Assembly: GCA_002342205.1 (NCBI GenBank)
Contig: DDPN01000057.1
Coordinates: forward strand, 1 to 8,345
Source of the DNA: Chitinophagaceae bacterium UBA2467
GTDB taxonomy: Bacteria; Bacteroidota; Bacteroidia; Chitinophagales; Chitinophagaceae
Direction of reading: 5' to 3'
DNA length: 8,345 nucleotides
Part shown: in pieces, positions 1-6,968 of the stretch
Position numbering within the stretch: the first letter of the stretch is position 1
Layout: each line of letters starts with the position of its first letter
Notes under the pieces: generated by a model
Databases searched by the model: none
What the model was told of the DNA's origin: nothing
What the model saw: only the letters and a program-made list of their open reading frames with translations
Program-made: the position numbers and the translations under genes

Positions 1-2478
1 TATGAAGATGAAGCTTACCGCACAGTAAGTGGTCAAAATTCTAATAACTCTATCCGTATTCCCAATGCATTCTTTGAGAAATTAGAAAAGGATGAGGATT
101 GGGAATTGACAGGAAGAATGGACGGACGCGTCATGAAAAAAGTACCGGCGCGCGAGTTGTGGAATCAGATCGCTTATGCAGCATGGCGCTGTGCGGATCC
201 TGGTACACAGTACAACACTACGATCAATGAATGGCATACTTGTCCAGAGGGTGGTCCTATCCGTGCGTCCAACCCTTGTTCTGAGTACATGTTCCTTGAT
301 AATACAGCATGTAACCTGGCTTCTGCCAACCTGATGAAGTTTTATGATTCTGCTACGAACACTTTTGATGTAGAAGGATATGAATACAATGTTCGTTTGT
401 GGACTGTGGTGTTAGAGATCTCTGTATTGATGGCACAATTCCCTTCTAAAGAAGTTGCACAACTCAGCTATGAATATCGCACACTTGGTTTAGGATATGC
501 TAACCTAGGTACCATGTTAATGGTGAGTGGTATTCCTTATGATAGCGAAGAAGCACGTGGTATCGCAGGTGCGATCACAGCGATCATGACAGGTATTTCT
601 TATCGTACTTCTGCAGAGATGGCACAGTGCTTAGGTGCTTTCCCTCGCTACGAAGAAAACAAAGAGCACATGATGCGTGTAATGCGCAATCACCGCCTGG
701 CTGCTTATGATGCTGATGAGTATGAGAAATTAAGCTTGAAACCACAGGGTATCAAAGCAAAGTACACGCCAGACTATTTATTGAAAGCTGCATGCAAAGC
801 TTGGGATGAAGCTGTTGAATACGGAGAAAAGTATGGCTATCGCAACGCACAGGCTACTGTAATTGCTCCAACAGGTACAATCGGCTTAGTGATGGATTGC
901 GATACTACAGGAGTAGAGCCTGATTTTGCTCTGGTGAAATTCAAAAAATTATCGGGTGGTGGATACTTCAAAATCATCAACCAATCTGTGCCTGTTGCCC
1001 TGAAAAATTTAGGGTACAGTGAAAAAGAAACGGATGCCATCATCAAATATGCTGTAGGTTCTGCAAGTTTTGCGGGTGCTCCTTTCATTAATCACCAGAC
1101 TTTAAGTGAAAAAGGATTCATTGCCGACGAGATCAAGCGTCTAGACGCGGCAGCTCTCACTGCATTTGAAATAGGATTTGTATTTAACAAGTTCACTTTA
1201 GGCGAAGAGTGTTTGCAGCGCTTAGGATTTACACCTGAGCAGTACAATGACTTTGAATGGAGTTTGTTGGAAGCACTTGGATTCACCGATGAGCAGATTG
1301 AAGCTGCAAATGATTATGTGTGTGGAACCATGATGTTGGAGGGTGCACCTGGATTAAAAGAAGAGCACCTGCCAGTATTTGATTGTGCTAACAAGTGTGG
1401 CCAAAAAGGTCAGCGCTACATCCACGCACACGGCCACATCCGTATGATGGGTGCTACACAGCCTTTCATCAGTGGTGCGATCTCTAAAACCATCAACCTC
1501 CCCAATGAGGCATCAGTAGAAGAAATTGCAGATGCTTACTATATGAGTTGGAAATTGGGTCTTAAAGCAAACGCGTTATACAGAGATGGTTCTAAATTAT
1601 CTCAACCGCTGAGCAATAAGAGCGATAAGAAAAAGAAAACAGATGATACTGCCACTGCAGAAGAGGCTTCTTTGGAATCAGCTTCTACCAATATTGTGGA
1701 TCTGGGTCAGCTGACAGTGGAAGAGTTATTGGATGAAGTTCAAAAACGTGTACAAGCTTCTCCTGATACCAAGTTGAAACGCAAATTGGCAAAAATCGTT
1801 GAGCGTCGTACACTACCTGCTAAGCGTCGTGGATTTACGCAAAAAGCAAAAATCAGCGGGCAAGCGGTATTCCTTCGTACAGGCGAATATGCGGATGGCA
1901 CTTTAGGTGAAATCTTCGTAGACATGGCCAAAGAAGGTGCTACGATGCGTAGTATGATGAACTGTTTCGCCATTGCAGTTTCTATAGGTCTTCAATATGG
2001 AGTACCCTTGGAAGAGTTTGTTGACAAGTTTGCCTTTACTCGCTTCGATCCTTCTGGATTTGTAGAGCACCCCAATATCAAAACAACAACTTCAATTGTT
2101 GACTTTATCTTCCGCGTGTTAGGTTACGAGTATTTGGGACGTACGGATTTAGTACACGTACTAGATAAGCCCGAGGTAATGAATACCGGTGCGGATGATT
2201 GGGATGAAGTGCCTTCTAATCCACTGGAGTATGCTAAGGAACCGGAATTGTCTAGCATTCGTATCACACCTGCACCCGGCGCTGCACAACCAGCAAAAGC
2301 TGCAGCACCGAAAGCGACTAAGGTTGAAAAAGTAGAAAGTGCCCTAGATGCAATGAATGCAGTGGCGAAAAATATGCAAAGTGATGCTCCTGCCTGTAAT
2401 GTGTGTGGTAATATCATGATGCGTAGCGGCGCCTGCTACAAATGCAATAATTGTGGTAACCAGGGGGGATGTGGTTGA
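1..2478 (+). CDS. nrdJ: Vitamin B12-dependent (class II) ribonucleotide reductase, C-terminal part
   Basis: This enzyme reduces ribonucleotides to deoxyribonucleotides in the cytoplasm, using adenosylcobalamin to generate the active-site thiyl radical. The frame is open from base 1, so the true start and N-terminal part lie left of the window; 825 codons are visible. The catalytic NPCSE motif is at 271-285, with the radical cysteine codon at 277-279. A second cysteine 11 residues later (310-312, in DNTAC) fits the family's redox pair, whose partner would be upstream. The PTGTI loop motif is at 868-882. A Lys/Glu/Ala-rich linker (about 1610-1830) precedes a TSCPD-type domain (about 1840-2140). 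After an Ala/Pro/Lys-rich linker the protein ends in a cysteine-rich tail (2395-2472; six Cys in CxxC...CxxCxxC...C order), typical of NrdJ and thought to bind zinc or pass reducing equivalents. No intein is seen in the visible part. Family assignment is firm; full length is unknown. Confidence 0.96.
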   Translation, partial: YEDEAYRTVSGQNSNNSIRIPNAFFEKLEKDEDWELTGRMDGRVMKKVPARELWNQIAYAAWRCADPGTQYNTTINEWHTCPEGGPIRASNPCSEYMFLDNTACNLASANLMKFYDSATNTFDVEGYEYNVRLWTVVLEISVLMAQFPSKEVAQLSYEYRTLGLGYANLGTMLMVSGIPYDSEEARGIAGAITAIMTGISYRTSAEMAQCLGAFPRYEENKEHMMRVMRNHRLAAYDADEYEKLSLKPQGIKAKYTPDYLLKAACKAWDEAVEYGEKYGYRNAQATVIAPTGTIGLVMDCDTTGVEPDFALVKFKKLSGGGYFKIINQSVPVALKNLGYSEKETDAIIKYAVGSASFAGAPFINHQTLSEKGFIADEIKRLDAAALTAFEIGFVFNKFTLGEECLQRLGFTPEQYNDFEWSLLEALGFTDEQIEAANDYVCGTMMLEGAPGLKEEHLPVFDCANKCGQKGQRYIHAHGHIRMMGATQPFISGAISKTINLPNEASVEEIADAYYMSWKLGLKANALYRDGSKLSQPLSNKSDKKKKTDDTATAEEASLESASTNIVDLGQLTVEELLDEVQKRVQASPDTKLKRKLAKIVERRTLPAKRRGFTQKAKISGQAVFLRTGEYADGTLGEIFVDMAKEGATMRSMMNCFAIAVSIGLQYGVPLEEFVDKFAFTRFDPSGFVEHPNIKTTTSIVDFIFRVLGYEYLGRTDLVHVLDKPEVMNTGADDWDEVPSNPLEYAKEPELSSIRITPAPGAAQPAKAAAPKATKVEKVESALDAMNAVAKNMQSDAPACNVCGNIMMRSGACYKCNNCGNQGGCG

Positions 2479-2505
2479 TTAGCCCTCTTTGTTGATAATA
2501 GGTTT

Positions 2506-2539
2506 AAATCCCGTCTCTATTGGCGGGATTTTTTATTTT
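2506..2539 (+). terminator. Rho-independent terminator after nrdJ
   Basis: A perfect 8-bp stem (AAATCCCG at 2506-2513 with CGGGATTT at 2524-2531) has a 10-nt loop and runs into a T-rich tract (TTTTTTATTTT, 2529-2539). It begins 27 bp after the nrdJ stop. Read on the minus strand the same stem follows the stop of the 47-aa gene, but only the three T of the stem follow it there before AAACC. It is therefore a strong terminator for nrdJ and at best a weak one for the opposing clp transcript. Confidence 0.88.
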
Positions 2540-2676
2540 CCAAAGAAATTCTTTGCCATTCCCGCCAGCATCGGATACTTTTCGGTTACGTATTCTTTGA
2601 GAATCAATAAAACCTTTTTCGCTTGATCCTCAGTAATACCGGCTTCGTTTTTTAGTTTGTCGATGAGTTCTTGCAT
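2533..2676 (-). CDS. Small uncharacterised helical protein (47 aa) following clpX
   Basis: I do not recognise a named family. The frame reads MQELIDKLKNEAGITEDQAK and onward to FFGK: 47 residues, charged, predicted mostly alpha-helical, with no signal peptide, membrane segment or cysteine. The pattern of a short amphipathic helix, a G-I-T-E-D-Q-A-K turn/helix cap (residues 13-20), then a second helix (21-33) and a Pro-containing C-terminus recalls small helical proteins common in Bacteroidota. That resemblance is impressionistic. Support for a real gene: it is on the same strand as clpX, begins 9 bp after the clpX stop, has an ATG start, lacks low-complexity sequence, and fills the gap up to the terminator hairpin. 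Its stop codon (2533-2535) lies within the T-tract of the nrdJ terminator. Co-transcription with clpX is inferred. A role with ClpXP, for example as adaptor or regulator, is only a possibility raised by position. Confidence 0.72.
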   Translation of the reverse strand: MQELIDKLKNEAGITEDQAKKVLLILKEYVTEKYPMLAGMAKNFFGK

Positions 2677-2685
2677 GGCTGTTAA

Positions 2686-3930
2686 TTAAGCTACTTTGAG
2701 AAGATTGAATTTACTTTTGTCAAATTTTCTTTCTGCGTATTCGAGCGTAAGATGAAATTGCTTGGTGTTAGAAGAAGGAAGTTCATACATCGCATCAGTA
2801 AGAATGCTTTCAAAGATACTGCGAAGTCCTCTAGCGCCTAACTTGAACTCCATCGCTTTGTTGACCATAAAGTCTAACACAGCGTCTTCGATGGTGAGTT
2901 TAATATTCTCCATTTCAAACAACCGCGTGTATTGTTTGACCAAGGCATTTTTGGGCGTTGTGAGAATAGAACGAAGGGTAGGGGCATCCAGTGGATCTAA
3001 ATGTGTGACTACAGGCAAACGGCCCAATAACTCAGGAATCAAGCCAAAGCCTTTTAGGTCTGTGGCATTTACGTAGCGTAAGAGATTCTTTTGTTTGTTC
3101 TCCTGTAACTCTTTGTCCACGTTGAACCCAATGGTATTGGATTGAACACGACGCCCGATAATCTTGTCGATGCCATCAAAAGCGCCACCACAGATAAATA
3201 AAATATTTTGTGTATTGATCTTAATCAGTTTTTGTTCCGGATGTTTTCTTCCGCCTTGTGGTGGAACTAAAACATCTGTGCCTTCCAGTAGTTTTAGCAT
3301 ACCCTGTTGTACGCCTTCGCCACTTACATCACGGGTGATAGAGGGATTGTCGCCCTTACGCGCAATCTTGTCAATCTCGTCAATATAAACGATTCCTCTT
3401 TCGGCAGCATTAACATCGTAATTACAAACCTGTAACAAGCGTGTTAAAATACTTTCTACGTCTTCTCCTACATATCCGGCTTCTGTAAATACAGTGGCGT
3501 CCACAATGGCAAAAGGAACATTGAGTAATCGTGCAATGCTTTTCGCAAGCAACGTTTTTCCTGTTCCGGTTTCTCCAACCATCACAATATTACTCTTCTC
3601 GATTTCAACGTCTCCTTCTTTATTCGCTTCTTGATTTTTCTGTTGTAAACGTTTGTAATGATTGTATACGGCAACGGACAATACTTTTTTTGCTTCGTCT
3701 TGACCAATTACATATTCGTCCAGAAAACGTTTGATCTCAACCGGCTTTTTTACGGTGAGTTTAAAAGATGCCTTTGTCTTTTCTTCTTTTGCAGTCAACT
3801 CTTGGTCAATAATCTCACGGGCATGCTCTACGCAGTTTTCGCAGATATGCCCTTCTTGCCCCGCAATGAGAATTTTTACCTCATCACGACTTCTGCCACA
3901 GAACGCACAATGCAGGGTGTTTTTTGCCAT
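2686..3930 (-). CDS. clpX: ATP-dependent Clp protease ATP-binding subunit ClpX
   Basis: ClpX is a hexameric AAA+ unfoldase that recognises tagged or native substrates and threads them into ClpP in the cytoplasm. At 414 residues it is close to the E. coli length (424). The N-terminal C4 zinc-binding domain has C8, C11, C30 and C33. The AAA+ core shows Walker A GETGTGKT (119-126), pore-1 loop GYVGED (152-157), Walker B VYIDEID (181-187), RKH pore loop (228-230), arginine finger in LLGR (R304) and sensor-2 GARGLR (365-370). The IGF loop that docks into ClpP is intact at 267-269 (TIGFN), so it should partner with a ClpP. The ATG is 3 bp from the upstream clpP stop, which argues for translational coupling, and the zinc-finger position fits this start. 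All known functional motifs are present; nothing is degenerate. Confidence 0.98.
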   Translation of the reverse strand: MAKNTLHCAFCGRSRDEVKILIAGQEGHICENCVEHAREIIDQELTAKEEKTKASFKLTVKKPVEIKRFLDEYVIGQDEAKKVLSVAVYNHYKRLQQKNQEANKEGDVEIEKSNIVMVGETGTGKTLLAKSIARLLNVPFAIVDATVFTEAGYVGEDVESILTRLLQVCNYDVNAAERGIVYIDEIDKIARKGDNPSITRDVSGEGVQQGMLKLLEGTDVLVPPQGGRKHPEQKLIKINTQNILFICGGAFDGIDKIIGRRVQSNTIGFNVDKELQENKQKNLLRYVNATDLKGFGLIPELLGRLPVVTHLDPLDAPTLRSILTTPKNALVKQYTRLFEMENIKLTIEDAVLDFMVNKAMEFKLGARGLRSIFESILTDAMYELPSSNTKQFHLTLEYAERKFDKSKFNLLKVA

Positions 3931-3933
3931 AAA

Positions 3934-4563
3934 TTAAATTTTGTCAACCAGTTTATCGGCAATACCATATTCAATTGCTTGTTTGGCATCCATCCAATAA
4001 TCACGGTCAAAGTCTTTCATGATTTGCTCAACGGTCTTTCCACAATTTTTAGCAAGAATTCCAGCCCCAATTTCTTTTACTCGACGGGTTTGCTCTGCCT
4101 GTATTTCAAGATCAGCGCTTACGCCACGAATAAATCCTCCTAAAGAGGGCTGGTGGATCATCACTTCTCCATGTGGATAGATATATCGCTTTCCTTTGAC
4201 ACCTCCACTAAGCAAAATGCTGCCCATAGAAGCGGCTAGTCCCATACAAATGGTGCTAACCGGACTGCTAATGAGTTGCATGGTGTCATAGATTACCATG
4301 CCACTGGTTACCACACCACCTGGACTATTGATAAAAAATTTGATCTCTTGACCGGGTTTGTCCGCTTCTAGTAATAATAATTTGCTGACAACATCCTTGG
4401 CGCTTTTGTCATCTACAACACCCCAGAGATATACAGCTCTTTTTTCAAAAAAATAGCGTTCTAGCTTTTTGCTGAATAGACCAATATCTGATTTGGGTTG
4501 TTCTTCCTTTTCTTCTTCGTCTTCCATTTTCCAATCGGAAAGACGATAATATTCGCTTTTCAT
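3934..4563 (-). CDS. clpP: ClpP-family serine peptidase, divergent second paralogue (ClpP2)
   Basis: This 209-aa protein is a ClpP-fold serine protease subunit. The triad is intact: S112 in GLAASMGS, H137 in MIHQPS and D188 in DRDYW, with the oxyanion-loop SPGG at 80-83. It should therefore be catalytically competent. It differs from the adjacent ClpP in its first 30-45 residues. In place of the usual axial-loop sequence (a P-x-V-I-E type stretch followed by DIYSRLL) it has a strongly acidic segment (residues 13-22, MEDEEEKEEQ) and then KLERYFFEKRAVYLWG. The stretch before SPGG reads IKFFIN rather than the YLYIN of E. coli, which puts a lysine (K75) where a tyrosine of the ClpX-docking pocket is expected. 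It lies 5 bp after the first clpP and 3 bp before clpX. It may form mixed rings with the neighbour or a separate ring; that is inference. M13 is a possible alternative start. Confidence 0.93.
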   Translation of the reverse strand: MKSEYYRLSDWKMEDEEEKEEQPKSDIGLFSKKLERYFFEKRAVYLWGVVDDKSAKDVVSKLLLLEADKPGQEIKFFINSPGGVVTSGMVIYDTMQLISSPVSTICMGLAASMGSILLSGGVKGKRYIYPHGEVMIHQPSLGGFIRGVSADLEIQAEQTRRVKEIGAGILAKNCGKTVEQIMKDFDRDYWMDAKQAIEYGIADKLVDKI

Positions 4564-4568
4564 ACGTA

Positions 4569-5261
4569 TTAATCTTTCTTTTGTTTACGGGGATTTGTTA
4601 CTAACACTTCGTCTACCAATCCATATTCTTTGGCTTCGGCAGCGGTCATCCAGTTATCCCTGTCAAAATCTTTTTCGATCTGCTCAATTGATTTACCCGT
4701 GTGTGATTGCACTACTTCGTATAATTCCTTTTTTAATTTTCTGATCTCTTTGACGGTAATCTCAATATCACTCGCCTGTCCGCCAATCGCTCCACTAGGC
4801 TGGTGCATCATAATTCTAGAATGGCGAAGTGCTGCGCGTTTGCCTTTTGTTCCGGCTCCTAATAAAACACAAGCCATCGAGGCAGCCACTCCGATACAGA
4901 TGGTTGCAATATCCGGACTCACATATTGCATCGTGTCATATACGCCTAAGCCGGCATATACACTACCACCTGGACTGTTGATGTACATATTAATATCGCG
5001 AGAGCGGTCTGCGGAATCTAAAAACAATAATTGGGCCGTAACGATATTGGCGATTTCATCATTGATAGGATAGCCTAAAAAAATGATCCGGTCCATCATT
5101 AATCGGCTGTATACATCCATCACAGCAACATTAAGGGAACGTTCTTCAATGATATTGGGCGTCATAGCAGTCACCAGGTGATTGGCATACTGGTGAAGTG
5201 TATTGCTAGAAATGCCCCGGTGCTTAACAGCGTACTTCTCAAACTCTGATCGGGTGCTCAT
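4569..5261 (-). CDS. clpP: ATP-dependent Clp protease proteolytic subunit ClpP (ClpP1)
   Basis: This is the canonical-type ClpP peptidase subunit, which forms heptameric rings and degrades polypeptides fed by ClpX. The 230 residues include an N-terminal extension of about 35 residues before the axial-loop-like NIIEERSLNV and the VYSRLMMDRIIFLG segment. The extension may contain a processed propeptide (E. coli ClpP has 14). Catalytic residues are S128 (GVAASMA), H153 (MMHQPS) and D202 (DRDNW). INSPGG occupies 94-99. The C-terminus is a short Lys-rich tail (RKQKKD). The gene opens the clpP-clpP-clpX block, with the next clpP 5 bp downstream. A promoter-like site sits in the 91-bp gap separating it from tig, so it can probably be expressed apart from tig. 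This start is the first ATG after that promoter. Of the two paralogues it is the closer to textbook ClpP. Confidence 0.97.
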   Translation of the reverse strand: MSTRSEFEKYAVKHRGISSNTLHQYANHLVTAMTPNIIEERSLNVAVMDVYSRLMMDRIIFLGYPINDEIANIVTAQLLFLDSADRSRDINMYINSPGGSVYAGLGVYDTMQYVSPDIATICIGVAASMACVLLGAGTKGKRAALRHSRIMMHQPSGAIGGQASDIEITVKEIRKLKKELYEVVQSHTGKSIEQIEKDFDRDNWMTAAEAKEYGLVDEVLVTNPRKQKKD

Positions 5262-5286
5262 ATTTCCTGTTTTTTGAAAGGAATAG

Positions 5287-5318
5287 CAAATATCCGACCA
5301 AAAGACGGGTCAACAAAA
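5287..5318 (-). promoter_or_regulatory. Putative Bacteroidota-type promoter for clpP-clpP-clpX
   Basis: On the minus strand, TTTTG (5318-5314) is followed after 19 nt by GATATTTG (5294-5287). The latter matches the Bacteroidota -7 consensus TAnnTTTG at all defined positions except the first base. Spacing fits the -33/-7 arrangement known for this phylum. The site lies between the tig stop and the clpP ATG, which is 25 bp downstream, giving a predicted 5' UTR of roughly 15-20 nt. Confidence 0.6.
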
Positions 5319-5352
5319 TTGGAGACAGGCTGTCAGGTGTGGTAAAAACCTG

Positions 5353-6729
5353 TTAATGATGGTGGTGCTGGTGCTCTTCAACCATTTTGGTAAAGGCTTC
5401 TGCATCAATATTCTTGTCAGCAGGCTTTAGTTGAGTAGCGCCCCATTCAAATAATTTCTGGGTTTGGATACGATGATAGGCGTCCTCTACAAACTTGCGA
5501 TCCTTCATCATACGCTCTACATAATCATTAACCCAAGGTTGGTCATCTGCCAGGTTGGCTCCTCCCATGTAACTGAAAAGCTGATTTTTGGCAAAAGAGC
5601 GAAGATCCTGTGGATCCACTTGGATATTATTTTCGTTCACAATCTTCTCAGAAATCAGGGTCCACTTCAACTGTGTGTTGAATTTTGGATAGTCTGCTTC
5701 TACTTCTTCGTCTGTCTTTGGATTTTCGCCCTGCGTCTTTAACCAGTTTTTAAGAAAGGCTTCGGGGAACTCCATCTTTGTATTATCCAGCAGCTCATGA
5801 TACAACTGATCATGCAACTGGTTGGTGGCTTGACCATCCCAATAGGCTTGAATTTCTTCTTTGATTTTGCCTCGAAACGCTTCGGTTGTTTTTACTTCTT
5901 TGCCTGGGTAAAGTTGCTCAAAAAACTCTTCGTTCAATTCGCGTTTTTCAAGAATGCCCACTTTTGTTAAAACGATATTGAAGTATTTATCAGCAGCGGC
6001 TGGATCATTTTTATCAAGCCCCAAATCACTAATGATCCATTCTCTTTCTTTTTCTTCAAAGGCCTCTTTTAAAGTGAGGGTTAATTGGTCTCCCACTTTT
6101 TTACCGGTCCAATTTTTTCGTTTTCCCTCTGTAAAATATTTGACGAGTAAAGAATTCTCTTTGGTAGCGCCTCCTTCTATTGGATTACCATTGGCATCGG
6201 CCTCTACAAAATTTACATTGATGACATTCTCTTCGGACTGAATAGATTCTTCGTCTTTCATATTGCCGTAGCGATTTTGTAAACGTGTTACTTCGCTGTC
6301 GATCATTTCTTCAGTCACATTTACCACATAGCGTGTGGTTTTTGCCTTTGCTAAATCAGGCATTTTGAACTCAGGCTTTAAGCCAATTTCAAAATGAAAA
6401 GTGTAGTCAAGAGGATTATTGACATCGAGTTGACTCATGTCTGTGTCAAGCGGTAACGGCTGTGCAAAAATTTGAATTTTTTCTTTTTGAATCCAGCCGA
6501 TTATTTCACGATCAACCGTTTTGAGAACCTCGTCTGTGAAAAGAGAAGGTCCGTACATTTTTTTAATAAGACCTGCGGGAACCATGCCTTTACGAAAGCC
6601 TGGAATGTTGGCTTTACGACCATATTCCTTCAGTGATTTTTCAAAGGAAGGCAGGTAGTCGCTTTTTTCGAGTTTAACAGAAATCTTTTCGTGTAGTTTG
6701 CCCAGATTAGAGCGGGAGATGGTTGCCAT
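5353..6729 (-). CDS. tig: Trigger factor, ribosome-associated chaperone
   Basis: Trigger factor binds the ribosome exit tunnel and shields nascent chains. I place the start at the ATG at 6729, giving 458 aa beginning MATISRSNLGKL. A longer in-frame reading to 6792 is rejected because it runs into the tRNA gene. The ribosome-binding signature GFRKGMVP is at residues 44-51, the same place as in E. coli (432 aa in total). The middle region (about 165-245) has the length of the FKBP-like PPIase domain but a poorly conserved sequence, as expected in Bacteroidota, so isomerase activity is doubtful. The remainder is the helical substrate-cradling C-domain. The last residues are EEHQHHHH, a natural His-rich tail. 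The gene starts 24 bp after tRNA-Leu on the same strand with no promoter or terminator visible between, so shared transcription is likely. It precedes the clpP-clpP-clpX block, an order also common elsewhere (tig-clpP-clpX in E. coli). Confidence 0.94.
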   Translation of the reverse strand: MATISRSNLGKLHEKISVKLEKSDYLPSFEKSLKEYGRKANIPGFRKGMVPAGLIKKMYGPSLFTDEVLKTVDREIIGWIQKEKIQIFAQPLPLDTDMSQLDVNNPLDYTFHFEIGLKPEFKMPDLAKAKTTRYVVNVTEEMIDSEVTRLQNRYGNMKDEESIQSEENVINVNFVEADANGNPIEGGATKENSLLVKYFTEGKRKNWTGKKVGDQLTLTLKEAFEEKEREWIISDLGLDKNDPAAADKYFNIVLTKVGILEKRELNEEFFEQLYPGKEVKTTEAFRGKIKEEIQAYWDGQATNQLHDQLYHELLDNTKMEFPEAFLKNWLKTQGENPKTDEEVEADYPKFNTQLKWTLISEKIVNENNIQVDPQDLRSFAKNQLFSYMGGANLADDQPWVNDYVERMMKDRKFVEDAYHRIQTQKLFEWGATQLKPADKNIDAEAFTKMVEEHQHHHH

Positions 6730-6753
6730 AGAACTTATTAAGAGAGTAAAAGG

Positions 6754-6835
6754 TCCGGATGGAGGGACTCGAACCCCCACACCTTGCGGCATCAGATCCT
6801 AAGTCTGACGTGTCTACCAATTTCACCACATCCGG
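6754..6835 (-). tRNA. tRNA-Leu (anticodon UAG)
   Basis: The minus strand folds into an 82-nt class II cloverleaf. The 7-bp acceptor stem is CCGGATG with CATCCGG, followed by discriminator A73 at 6754. The D-arm is GTG/CAC with the AAATTGGTAGA loop. Anticodon stem TCAGA/TCTGA encloses loop CTTAGGA, with anticodon TAG at 6801-6799, which decodes CUA and probably other CUN leucine codons. The extended variable arm (GCC-GCAA-GGT) is characteristic of tRNA-Leu, and the T-arm contains TTCGAGT. After A73 the genome reads CCT, so the full CCA end is not encoded and must be added post-transcriptionally. It sits 24 bp upstream of tig on the same strand. Confidence 0.96.
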
Positions 6836-6856
6836 ATAGCCCTCGCAAAGGGGACG

Positions 6857-6884
6857 CAAATGTAGGCCTTTTTTTACTTCCAAA
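6857..6884 (-). promoter_or_regulatory. Putative promoter for tRNA-Leu-tig
   Basis: On the minus strand TACATTTG (6864-6857) is an exact match to the Bacteroidota -7 consensus TAnnTTTG. TTTG at 6884-6881 is a candidate -33 element, 16 nt upstream, slightly short of the usual spacing. The -7 box ends 21 bp before the first base of the tRNA, so the transcript would have a leader of only about 10-15 nt. The spacer is part of an inverted repeat. Confidence 0.68.
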
Positions 6885-6889
6885 AAGGC
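6866..6889. repeat. 8-bp inverted repeat inside the divergent promoter region
   Basis: GCCTTTTT (6866-6873) and AAAAAGGC (6882-6889) are perfect inverted repeats around an 8-nt centre. One arm contains the candidate -33 element of the tRNA-Leu promoter and the other nearly touches its -7 box. It could be an operator, or chance in an A/T-tract-rich spacer. It lies upstream of both genes, so it is not a terminator for either of them. Confidence 0.4.
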
Positions 6890-6937
6890 TAAAAACTCCT
6901 TTATGTAGAGTAAAAAAGCAATTTCTGTGGTTTTCTC

Positions 6938-6968
6938 TTGACAAAAACGGGGAAAAAACATAGATTTG
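6938..6968 (+). promoter_or_regulatory. Putative Bacteroidota-type promoter for the surface-protein gene
   Basis: TTG (6938-6940) is followed after 20 nt by TAGATTTG (6961-6968), an exact match to the -7 consensus TAnnTTTG at appropriate spacing. The ATG of the downstream gene is at 6999, giving a predicted 5' UTR of about 20-25 nt without a strong Shine-Dalgarno sequence (only GAAG directly before the ATG). Confidence 0.7.

Noticed and set aside
1610..1830. Low-complexity Lys/Glu/Ala segment in nrdJ, considered as an intein or insertion
   Set aside because: There are no intein splice motifs and no catalytic motif is interrupted. A charged linker before the TSCPD-type domain is normal in long NrdJ proteins.
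3658..4143. 161-codon plus-strand open frame antisense to clpX/clpP
   Set aside because: It is the complement of two conserved genes with all catalytic motifs on the other strand. Its Phe/Cys-rich composition is typical of an antisense shadow.
4630..5073. 147-codon plus-strand open frame antisense to clpP1
   Set aside because: It lies fully inside a canonical clpP with intact triad, with no promoter or family signature of its own.
5320..5352. Possible tig terminator (GACA/TGTC and AGGT/ACCT inverted repeats)
   Set aside because: The stems are only 4-5 bp and no T-tract follows on the minus strand, so it is not a credible intrinsic terminator.
6730..6792. A 21-residue N-terminal extension of trigger factor in the same frame
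   Set aside because: It would translate the 3' half of the tRNA-Leu gene. The ATG at 6729 gives a trigger factor whose GFRKG motif falls at the usual position.
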